Part shown: positions 50,072 to 61,900 of the stretch, piece by piece
Numbering within the stretch: position 1 is the first letter of the stretch
Layout of the letters: the number at the start of each line of letters is the position of its first letter
Notes under the pieces: generated by a model
Told to the model about the DNA's origin: nothing
Seen by the model: the letters and a program-made list of their open reading frames with translations, nothing else
The model's database searches: none
Made by a program: the position numbers and the translations under genes
Assembly (NCBI GenBank): GCA_008973525.1
Contig: WACJ01000010.1
Span: 992,001-1,056,000 of the forward strand
Source of the DNA: Stenopsyche tienmushanensis
Taxonomy: Eukaryota > Arthropoda > Insecta > Trichoptera > Stenopsychidae
Length of the DNA stretch: 64,000 bases
Reading direction: 5' to 3'

Positions 50072-51150
50072 TTAGGTTATCCCGAAAGAAATCCATTTTT
50101 TTTTTCAACGTAAAATTTTATTTTTTCATTGTTTTTTAACACAAATCAATATAAAATACAATAGTTTTCATTATTATTTGCTAATTCTCTTTCCTGCAGG
50201 TTTTTTTAAACTATATTTGTAACAAAGTTTCGACTGCAAATACGAATCCAAATGATTTTTTGCTTCATCTACCATCTACGTTTTCAATGTTTTTTAATGA
50301 ACGCTCTAAAGAACGAAATAGATGGTAATCAGAAGATGCTGAATCTGGCGAATATGGAGGATGCTGTAGAACTTCCCAATTAAGTTGTTTTATTATACAA
50401 TTGAATTGGTGGTTTTTTTGTTTTTGTTTGGGCGTGTCTAATTGTCAATAAACTTACACAAGTATCGCTCTAAAATAAATAACTCCAATCATATTCCTTC
50501 CAAAGCATCAATCCCTGGCTTGGGCGTCGAATTGGGAATCTGTCTCTAAGAAAGCCATTTTTTTACATTATCATCTGAAAAAAAGGTTGCGTTCCTCGTC
50601 TTGATGCACATATCTGCTTCGTAATCCAGATTTATTCTGACACCCAAACACCCATCTTGCTCACTTTACCAATTCGTTTTAAATGAGTGTGCACGGTCGA
50701 CGGTGGAGTTGCGAGTTTTCGTGATAATTCATCTATTGATTGATGGGGATCTGATTCGATTAAGGATCGCAGCATATCATCGTCGACGATCGAGGGTCGT
50801 CCCGATTTGTAGGCGTCCTGTAATTTTCTGTCGCCCGATTTAAAGCGTCTAAACCAAAATTGACATTTGTTTACCGACAGGACCGGCCCATAAATTTCAT
50901 TAATGGCCTTTGTGGCCTTGGTCGCGTTGAAGCCCTGATCGAAAAAAAGCAGCATACAATGTCGAATGTGTTCTCTGTCGGCTTCGGGCGTCGCCATGTT
51001 TATCCTTGATGATAAAATAAGATTTATGGCGCACAAAAAATAAAGCTGATGAAACAATAAAGCGGAGATGCTCCCTTCGCCGTGTCTGGACGCGAACTGA
51101 ATTGAAACGAGAGCGTGCGAAAATAATGGATTTCTTTCGGGGGGACCCAA
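50072..51150 (-). mobile_element. Mariner element with both terminal repeats and a broken transposase
   Basis: TA flanks both ends (50070-50071, 51151-51152). The inverted ends share CCCGAAAGAAATCCATT. The minus-strand transposase starts near 50996 at MATPEADREHIRHCMLLFF and continues through NATKATKAINEIYGP, CQFWFRRFKSGDRKLQDAYK, SGRPSIVDDDMLRSLIES, LATPPSTVHTHLKRIG and MGVWVSE. After a stop the catalytic part is shortened; only HPPYSPDSASSDYHLFRSL near the 3' end survives. At 1079 bp it is shorter than a full mariner (about 1.3 kb), consistent with internal deletion. Confidence 0.85.
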
Positions 51151-52197
51151 TACGTCCAAGAAGGTGAAAAAAAAACTGCCGTAGTTATCATAACAGCGCT
51201 ATTTTTGTCCATTATCACATTATTTAACGGAACGTAATAAAAACCTATGCTTCTCATTGAATAAATCAAAAACATAATTTAATTTTATTCTTTGCATATA
51301 GAGTAAAAAATAAATATAATATAATTTTAAAATTAACAGTTTTTAAATAATATTAAATACTATTATAACGTATGTTTTAAATAGCAAATAAATACATAGT
51401 CCCAAAAGTATCCCACCTAACGTATAGATGGCGGTTATTGTTTTAAAAAAAATACTATAATAGAAAGTGTCTAGCTGCTACATTGTTTCCGTAATCGTAC
51501 AGATCATCAAAAATGCCGCAAAAAAGCCCTATAAAAGGACGGAATGCTCACAAGGTCTATATGTCCAATCGGTCCGCTTTTCGGACCGCTAATATGACGA
51601 ATGAGTGTCTCGTGATCGGATGCCATACCCACTCTCGTTATAAAACAATGTTGTCCGAAGAAGACTGATAGGGTGTTGTCTTTATTTTATTGCGGGTTTA
51701 TACCGGCTGAGGTTAGGGCGAAGAAAAGAGGAATTAGACAACTTAGTATATATTATAAAAGCGGACAGAGTCAATCAGTGTAGATTCATGTAAAATAGAA
51801 TAGTCAAGTAAAATTAAAATCATGTACGACTCTCTACTGATATTCTGCATTTTGCGCCGAAAGCTTATTTGCGCCTGTGGCGGGCGCCTGCTTTGCCATG
51901 CCCTTGTTATGGCCGTGCATAACACAATTCACTAACATTTATATTGGTTCTGTTAAAAGTAACGTTTTTTCTATTTTTAAACTTTTTTTTAAGTGATTGT
52001 ATGGATGCAGTAAGGCAAATTGTATGCATGCGCCGCGTCTACTGTGTGTATACGTAGCATAAAGCAACCGCTAGCACTTTTTATATATTACACAAACAAG
52101 TGTTGTTAAGGCAACGCGTTAACAACGTCTATTTGGTCTGGCATTTTTTTAAACTTAAACTATTTATTATAAGGGATTGAAAACTTTTTAAGCTCGA

Positions 52198-52390
52198 CAT
52201 CATTTTCTGGTTAGCTTCAGCAAGTTTGAACCAGTCTGGTACTATCTTAACAAGCTGTTAATAGTCTGGCCTCCCAAGCCCAACGGCACTCGCCAGACTG
52301 TCATAATGATAGTTCGGAAACACGTCAGAATACAACTATAAAATTATTCATATGCGTTAGATGACCTTCAATTTATGCTGCCAGTTCTAA
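52198..52390. repeat. Dispersed repeat A, copy 2
   Basis: It matches 10021-10335 block by block (CATTTTCTGGTT-GCTTCAGCA, ACTATCTTAACAAGC, CAGACTGTCATAATGAT, GTTAGATGACC) with a deletion of the middle part. Confidence 0.65.
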
Positions 52391-52984
52391 GTCTACAACT
52401 TAATCTGTTAAATGGAAATAATTACAAGTATAGATTGTGAGCCTTTGGAGAATGGAAGAAAGCTAATAAATCGACTATAGAATGTATAAAATTAACTTTT
52501 CACTTAATAAGCAAATAATCAACACGAAAGGTCTGCAAGACAATAAAAATTAATAACACAACAATCAAAATTGAAATATATATATATACGTGCGTATGAA
52601 TTAATATATGTGCGGCTATAGACGCATATGGCCTGTGGAAATCGATCGCGTATTTATACGCTCGTGGCACTTAACTGATTATAAGTCGTCAGGGCTGAAA
52701 CTGAAAGCCGAATAATTTTGAATATGGACGGCAATATCTTACAAGTGCCAAAATATTATTGTAAATATTTTTTATTTATAAATTTATGTCATCGTCGGAT
52801 CTTCACAATGTATTAATTGTATCGTTGAGGCCCGATTATTGAGTAGTTAATTGAAATAATTAACGTCAGGGCGTTAATTGATGCGGTGTATTAGAAGAAG
52901 GGTGTTTGGAGCAATGTCGCCCCGAGTTGCGATAGGGGGTGGAGTGTGAGCGGGAGTGCAAGGGCAAGGGTGCAAGTGCGGCGC

Positions 52985-55900
52985 ATGGAGGCGGCGGAGC
53001 GCGAGGCCGGGCTGCGGCACCGCGGGCCGCGCCTCATCGCGCACCTCGCCAAAGACACCGTGGACACGGGTAACAGCCCATATCTGACAACTGCCGGTCG
53101 AGCATCGCCCCATTGCCCCATCGCCACCCCACCTCCATCCCTTCTACCTTCTGCGTCTCTTGTTTACTCCGTTGACGTAAACCGCGCGTAGGCATCCCCA
53201 ATCGATTACCGGAAATCTTAAAAACAGGCCATTTACCGCTCATAATTTGCAAAAACTCCCTTTGACATCCTAAAATCATTTCAAACTCACTAATTACATC
53301 TGTCATTATTGCGGTCTTGCACCATTGAAAATGGTGGAAAATAATAAAATCCATTGAATACTGTGATCCAGATCGTTATATCTAAGGTTATTCCATCAGA
53401 TATACTATGCATTTCAAGTGTAAATTGAATTTTTCAGACTTCATTTTGAATACGGCTAGATCATAGCTTCCCAGAGTGATTCTTACGGACCCCGTGAGTC
53501 TTTATGACCGTTAGGGCTGTGGCATATTAAAATTAATTTAATGGTGCGTGGACAACGTCGGGGTATCCACGAAAGTCATTATGAAAGTTAGAATATATGT
53601 ACATTATGTCATTCATCTACGATATTCCGTCGCATAAAATCTTAGTGAACGCTCGCATCGCTAGCTGGATTATGTCATTGCAGCAATTCATAAAATCAAA
53701 AGGAATGCCTTAAATGAAATATTATCAACTCAAATTTGTTTGCGCAACGATGAGAATTATATTCATTTACCACGTGAAATCATTATTTCAACAATACCAA
53801 TTTTATATCCGGCACTATGAGCTACTGTACAAAAACTATTGATTGTGTTCCCGTCTTCCTATTAAGTAGAATGTAGATTTAGTGCAACCGGCTTTAAATT
53901 AGTGCCCGTGGAGACTTTCGCTGATGATGTTATTCACAAACATAAATAATCGCATATCATCCCATCAATTCTCATCATGTTTTACGTCAGCATTCAAGAC
54001 ATCAAAGTTAAATTTGTAATTATTCTATCATCCATGGACACGGTCGGCTTGGGAACCACTGCATTAGATGAAAGCACATCGATTGTGTACAAATTCATAT
54101 TAGAATCAAATTCCATTAATTTATTATCATTGCTTCATTTAAAAAACATATGCGTGCCATAATTTGATGTAGTCAATGTAATTCGGAACTCGGTCTGCCA
54201 TCAGCCACAATCAATTTCAATCTTAATGTAATTTGGGGACATAATATCACACTGGTGGGATTTGAACCGACATCTCAACGTAACATTTGTTTTATCAATA
54301 CAACTGATTGTAGTTCCAATAAATAACATATAGGCAGAATTTTCCCGTTTTCAAATCAAAAGATATAAATATTTCAAATGTAATTATATGTTTAGGCCAT
54401 TTTATGTAATATATCCGTCTCTATTATATAAAATTTCAATATCGATGTCCCTAAATTAATTCCCATCAAGGTTTAAATATGGCTCGCATGTTGTACGTGT
54501 CTTCGACTCTTTGAATTCAGATTTATAGTTAAAAAAGCATTGAATCTTCTTTTCCGTTAATATGTAATATTTTTATTTGAAAACATGTTGCAATATGAAA
54601 AATCAATTTTAATTTTCAGCTGGACGACTCCTGAGAAGAAAATTACCCATCGGAGGACATTTGATGACTCCTCGACGATTATGGCTACAGTCTGTAGCCA
54701 CGAGACAATGCGACGTTGTTATGACGTTCCCTAAAGGTAGGATTACTGTCCATCAATCATCAATATTTATTACAGCAGACCCACGGGTAATCTGGCAAAC
54801 GTTATAATAATTAAAGTAGAGTACTGCCCCTGTATATAATATTTAAAAAATATAAAAATAATAAAAACATACAAATAAAACGGTTGCAAAGAACGATTGA
54901 ATGTTTAGCGGGGCCTTAATATGAGTACAATCCACCTCTTGATGAGGTTGGTCGAGGCTGCTCTAATCAAGACATTCCCTAACGAGGAGATGTGGCAATT
55001 CATAGCAGCTACAGCTCTACAAAGTAGCGCCTCTCCTCGATGCACTGCAACTCCTGGGCAGCCCGAAGTAGTGCTCTATAACATGTATTATATAGCATCC
55101 CGGAGCTGTCACATGCTGCTCTGTTGGAAGTGTGTCCAAAGCTCTCCCGTGTAAAGGGACGTACAATATGTTAGGAAAAGCTGACGCTTGACAGCATCAC
55201 TGCATTTGTAGAAGCGTCACGCCAATATTTTTCCTCAAAAGCAGATGGCTCTTCTTTGCCTATCTATATCAGCATCATCTCTTAGATATTTAAACTCTCA
55301 TATTATCTTCCCTCAATGGATACAGGTGGGACCCGTATCGAAACACCATCACCACTGACTTAGATATATTGAAAGTCAGTTTGTGCATAATGGTGTAATC
55401 CAAGCAGATGTCTAATAACGTTCTCAGAGCCTTGATTGAAGGCACCAACAGCACCATGTCATCTGCATACCGGATGTGGTACATGGACTTTTCGCCTACC
55501 TGGTAACCAACTGCGGTCTCTGAGTGTCAATGTAAAGTGTCACTTTGCACCTGGTGCTGAAAGAGGTAGAGAGAGTAGATGGGATGCGTCTCTTCCTCTG
55601 CTTGTCTCAAAGTAGGGTCCAGTCAATGTGATAGAATGCCTTGCTCAAGTTGAGAAAGGAAGTATAGACGACTGTCCTTCTGCTGGTAAACCTCGTCTCC
55701 TTTGGAGGGCGTGGAGCAAAAGGGGTGGGCACCTGGACGCTCTGCACGTAGCGTTTCTTGTGGGGCTAAAGGATCAGTGGAAGACACTCTTTGTGTGGCT
55801 AGTCTGGGGTAACCCTGGAACAGACCATACAGCAACGCAGGAAATGAGTTCGATTGATAATGAAACCCATATCCAGTCAGTCGCTGTCTGATGTCTGTCG

Positions 55901-58900
55901 TCTTTTCCCACTGGTTTAATACCTGACGACTTGCTTGAACGTGTAGATGGCCAAGCCGGCAGATGTCTTCGTTTTGAGCCCAAACTGCGCATCGGCAGTA
56001 TACAAAGTTTCCTCCATCTCTGGACGTTTTTTAGCTTTTTTGAAGGTTTGCCTTTTGCCTGGCCCTCAATCAATGGTGGAGACGAATTTTTAAATGTTCC
56101 CAATGATTTAGGCGGTCCAGAATCACACTTTTGCATTTTTTACATTGACGAAGCTTTACCATACATATGTATTATACTTGAATTGGGACGTTGGATTACA
56201 GGGGGCGTCAGATTAGACTGAGGCCGGATTACTGTGGGTCTGCTATATATACTAAATAGCATTTTTAAATTAAATACTATTTAATTTTTCATCTGGATTC
56301 TGACTAAACCATTTAAAAATATAGCCATTCCGGGAAGTAAAACAATGCTTGATAATCTATTAATAATGAGATTTCCAAAAATTAGAACATTTTGGAAACA
56401 TCTTCTATCATCATTTATGTAGACCAGGAAACCTATACCTAAGAAGGTTACAAATATCATTTTTTTAATCCATTAATATAGGGGCTGCCGATTCCACTCT
56501 GCTTTGGTTGCTGCGCAAACTTCGATCTGCTACGCCTCGTTTAACAGTATGCGTACGTCATCATCCATCTACCCAAAGTACTGCATTTTATTTAACAGCA
56601 AATGTACAAGTGTAAGTATAATTTACCTATTTTAATATGTATTTTAAATGAATGAATTTAGAAGTAATGTTAATTTTTTTTTTAAATTACTCTAGACGCG
56701 AGTAATATTATGTTTCTTCTATTTGGCGACGAGCCAAAGATGTCTTCATTTGCATAGGGCACAGTGCCAAAGGACTGCGACTGTTTTGTCAATTTTAAAT
56801 TCACACATTTCAATACGAGTGAAAAAGCATGTCCATTAGTGTAATCCATATGCATATATTTTGTTTTCTTAAATAACTATAAAGTAATCATAAATGGTAA
56901 ATCATATAAAATTTTGACTTGCAAGTTTTTTGCATATCATCTTGCATTTTTGAAGTAGAGACGCGTAATATTGCTTCTAAATATGAATCTGATATCCGAG
57001 AACACTTGTGAACTGCACTCAGACATCTCATGGGCCGCTGGTTGCCGACCCTTGAAATAGAGTATCATTAATTACGATATATAAATGAGCTACCAAATAT
57101 GACCCCCTAGAATATCACTTTGTTTGTTTTAACGTGTTTGTATTTTAATCTTTGAAGATTATTACGCGCTGCGGAAGAAATTCATATGCCAAAAATATTA
57201 AAACCTGAATTTGGCGGAGGATTGAAAGAATTTACCCTTAGAGATCTTCATTGTTTTCAAAAGGTAAGAATTATTTAATATCTTTTTATATTAGATTATT
57301 TTTAATTTTGGGATTACATATTTTGAAATCACAGCCAAATTTGTGATAGAACATTAAATGGCAGGGATGGCGAATCTTTTTGAGAAATGGATCGAATTTT
57401 ATGAATTGTTTTTTATAATGCCAACCCGTGGGTAGGTCTGCTAACCATAAATTATTCACATATGTTAGATGATCCTCAATTTATGCTGCCAGCTATCGGT
57501 ATAATATTCATGGAAGGACCAATTTTTCTATGTAGAATACGGTTAGCGAGAATATGTGGATGAAACAATGCTAGAAGAGAAATTTATAATACAATTACTT
57601 TTTTTACTTGCTATACATTTGTATTTGTATTTATTAAATACATAATCAGCAAATAGAGATTTTTAATTTTACTTGTAATGTAAATAACAATAAAAAAATG
57701 TGGACTATGTTAAAACAGAGTGATTGTCCTGAAGAATTTCTATCATCTCTTGAAAGGCAAGAACTTGTTCTTCATTTACTCGAGGCAGTTCGTGCTTCAT
57801 CTGGAGAGGTTGCCCCGTCCCCATTAAGACTTAGACCAGGACAAAGTGTTGGTAAATACATTTTCTTATCTTTATTTCATATATTTACTATAATGATAAT
57901 GGAAAACTTAAGCTTGATTTTTTTTTAAGTTCCAGTTTGTCTTAGTGCCGGTCTTATTGAAAGAGTGTTTCCTTTGCACGATACGGAAAAATTGCAAAAT
58001 TTGCGAGAAAAATGGGTTCGTGCAGTCTGCTCTCCTCAACCCTTAGGTTAGTAATAAGAAAAACCTCAAAATAAACATATCGGATAATCTTTGGAATTAC
58101 ATACATTTTTATCTCATTCTGAAACTCTTTTTGATATCTTGTAATACTGTAGAAAATACATTTCAACTATGTATTAGTATTAGCAAATGTGAAGTTCTTT
58201 AAATTAAACACATTGAAGTTTATTATTAAAATAAGCTTAATGTATATATGTTTTGCACTCTTTTTTATTTTATTCTATTGGCATTTTCTATCTTTAATTT
58301 TTTTGCATAAGATTGAAAATCTTCCCGATATATGTTTTCAATGTATTCAAGACAATGTATCGAATTCATAAAGTAAATGATGTTTATACTGTGAGTGTAA
58401 TGTATAAGAATTTTAATAATTTATTTATAATAGTGTTACAATTTGTATCTCAAATTTTGATTTCAGAGGATATTTGTTCATATTTTGGCGTGAAAGTAGC
58501 TATGTATTTTGCATGGTTGGGACATTACACAGTGTGCATTGACCGTACCAGCAGTTTTAGGATTTTTCTTTTGGGTTAGTCGGTATAATTTTACATCATT
58601 AAACTAGACATATGTTTACATAACAATTTGCAACATCTCTTCCGTCTAAATTTGCATCGCTAATCTAGACCTATCTTATTGTACTTAGTTTAAACTATGT
58701 AGTTTTTCCTTTGATGTAAATCTTATTTCATAGGTTGTTCACAATATTTTCATTTTCATTCTTCATAACGAGTAATATCTATAAATTATCTTCACAGATA
58801 TGCATGAGCAGTGCGAGAGACAGTTGGCGAGATATGGCATATGTTCTTTTTTCTGTATTTAATGTTCTCTGGGCTTGTATATATCTTCAAACATGGAAAA

Positions 58901-61900
58901 GGTTCTTTATTATGAATTCAATTTATTATTAATTATGTCATTTTAAATGAAAGCATTTATGTTTTCAAGGATTTTTTTTAAATTTGTTTTTTTCTCTTCT
59001 GTTGTAGGTATTCAAATGAGCTCGCTTACCGATGGGGAACTTTAGATCAGAGAGATGATCTCCTCATAGAACCTAGACCTTTATATCAGGTTTAATCAAC
59101 TGTTTATTGTGAAATTTCAGCATATTAATACATGAATACCAGGGGTGTATATACAAATAAACCTTTTTTTGTGCAGTAGAAACGTTCTGCGGAAAATCAC
59201 ACAAAAAAGCTATGACCGTACATAGAAAAAGTGAAGATACGTTCCATGGATTTTAAAAACCGCATAACTTTGAAACAGCTATATAAAATATATCCAAAAT
59301 CGCATAAAAAAAGTTAATAAAAAACAGGAAAAGAATAAGGCAATTAAAAAATAACATTTTTGGTAACATTTAAAGGAACGTCTTGCATCATTGGTAAAAT
59401 TTTAAGGATGTTTGACATCTGGCATCTCAAATGCCAGACATCCACTAGAGAAATACTAATTATTTAATTACAAACTATCATCGCTGTATGATAATTTTCG
59501 TTGTGATTTTCGATATGACTCAAAATCGCTCTCTTCTTCGGAAGAAAATAGTATATCCAGTGTCAATGTCATCATTGTTCTATGTAGATTCTCTCTTTCC
59601 AACAATATAATTCAAAATTAGTAAAGATTTCACTATAGTCCCTAACTTAAAAAAAAATAAAAAGCACAAAATGGCGACTGTTAAAAAATACTCAGTCAAG
59701 TTATTTTGTCACAGTTTTAATTTTTTTTAAATAGTAAAAAAATAAATTTTGACATAAATCTGGTAGTAGTCGTAATTCATCAATAACAGATACAATATAA
59801 TTTACACAGTCCCAAATTATAATTTTTTTCTAAATTTCGGTTAGTGTTGATGATTTATTTCCTATTTTATCCAAAATATCTCGATACGTAGTTCTTATGA
59901 AATTAAAAGAAAGAAAAAATTGCTTCAAAAAAACCGCATAACTTCGAATTCGCACAAAAAGAGTGTATATGTAAAATAATTTAATTACTAAAAATAATAT
60001 GTAAAATATGCATTAGATGCTATTTTGTCACATGTATGCATTCGCTCAAAACTCCACCGGCATTCATGTATTTATCTTGCTATTAGATGTATTATAGTCA
60101 AATTCTTTAATTATTTATATTTATTAATCTTAATTTATTTATATTAAATATTAAAGTACTGGTTGATGATATACAGTCAATCCTCCTATAACGTCGAGAT
60201 AGGGACCGCGGTGTAGGAAAAAAACGCTATAGAAAGTCAGGCATTCATACAAAATTTGGGGTTAGGTGTTTTAATTGATATGGGCGATTTTAAAGAAATA
60301 AACAGTTTTAATATTTTTTCCTTTAATTTAGTTTACAAGCGCATTGATTACGTATTTTGCCCAGCAAGTTTAATAGATATGCATGTATTACACAATTAAA
60401 TAGTTTCATTATAAAAAATTACAATGGTTGAAAGTCCCTGAAAAGTGCAACCATAATGCATTAAAACGTGTGCATCGATGTACTTGATGACTATTTTTTT
60501 CCATGACTATCTAAATACTAGTTTTATCTCTGAAATGTTATCACCAAAAACATTTAGCCAAGTCAAGAGACAAAACAAAATGAAGCGCTATAGGAAAAGA
60601 CCGCCGCAAAAGATAAGGAAAAATATGGTAAAGAAATGCGCTTTATAGAAGGGTTGACTGTATTTTATTGGTGAATATTTTGTTTAGCATTTTCACTATA
60701 TGCTGCTGTTGTGTAGTAATTTCATGATTATTTTAAAGATAAATTTAAATTATACCGTGCACGGTTTTGTTCTAGTATTTTAATATATTTCTATTGTACA
60801 ATAAATTTAGGGAGAAATACATGTAAGTACAGTAACAGGACGACCAGAACCTGTATATCCTGGTTGGAAAAGAAGACTTTGGCGACATCTTGTTAGTGCT
60901 CCAGCTATTTTTCTTTGTCTGTTTGGGGTAGCATTAACTTCCTACATGATGTTAACCGTTCAGGTGAATGTTTAATGCTTAACTATTTATTTTGTTTGGA
61001 TAAACAAACCATAAAATCCGGCCTTTTTAAATTTAGGATTGGTGGGAAGAACGCGTCCGCTCTCGTGCCTTTTTGTCATGGCTTTCATCCGCTCCTAGAA
61101 TCATATTAGCAGTTCTGATAACAGCAATGGATCATTTTTATTTCCGAATTGCTACTTGGCTCAATGACAAAGGTGTGTGTACATTCTTATTATTTAAGTT
61201 CATCGATTATAACATTGTTCAATAATATTTGTATAGATACATAGCTTTCAATAAACAATAAGTGCAGTAGCAATTTTTCTAATTTACATGGGTTATCATG
61301 AAGTATAGTTATTTAATAGATTTATATTATAAATATATCGAATGCAGTCTGGTAAAAACTGCTTTATGTTTTCATAAACGAATATTTCTTTTTTTCATTG
61401 CATTCGTTTGATGATGTGGATCAAAACTGCAGAAAATTATCGCCTTGATACAAAATATGAAAACCATCTAATTGTGAAAGTAACATTGGTTTGTATATTT
61501 TTACACGTTGTAGATGGTATTTATGTAGTATAATATTTTTTCCATGCACATTATATGCTTTTAGCATACTTGACTGAAAATATTCAATGAAAATTGCAGA
61601 ATTTATTATGTACACAATATTAATTGAATGTAATTAAAGCGTATCTATTTCTGCACTGGCTTATATTTCATACGTAACAATAAATTGAATGAAAGAACTG
61701 AACGCACTAACAATTATATAGTTCTTACTTTACTGTGTAGATCATATTTTTAATGATGATATCAAATATATTAGAAAGTATTAATGTTTTTCTTTAACAG
61801 TTTCAGTTTGTAAATTCATTTTTGAGTTTATTTTACATCGCTTTCTACTTGCAAGATCAGGAAAAACTCAAAGAGGTAATTTCAACAATTTACATTGATA

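Larger units (their letters stand above)
47829..52984. other. Intergenic region between WDR89 and anoctamin-8
   Basis: Contents: a hAT-like end CAGCAGTCGGCAACC at about 47950, repeat B copy 2, a Tigger remnant (49200-49850), a mariner (50072-51150) and repeat A copy 2 (52198-52390). The 51400-52150 part is less AT-rich than its surroundings but contains no frame I can support. Upstream of anoctamin-8 the sequence becomes GC- and CpG-rich from about 52920. Confidence 0.55.

Noticed and set aside
51500..51665. Frame starting MPQKSPIKGRNAHK as a transposase start
   Set aside because: The reading stops after about 50 residues and could not be matched to a Tc1 or other transposase family.
52874..53354. 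Overlapping minus-strand frames opposite anoctamin-8 exon 1
   Set aside because: They are long only because the exon is GC-rich; the plus-strand frame matches anoctamin-8 and joins exon 2 in phase.
58524..58540. Programmed frameshift in anoctamin-8
   Set aside because: No slippery heptamer or pseudoknot-like sequence is apparent, and animal anoctamins are not known to use recoding; error or mutation is simpler.
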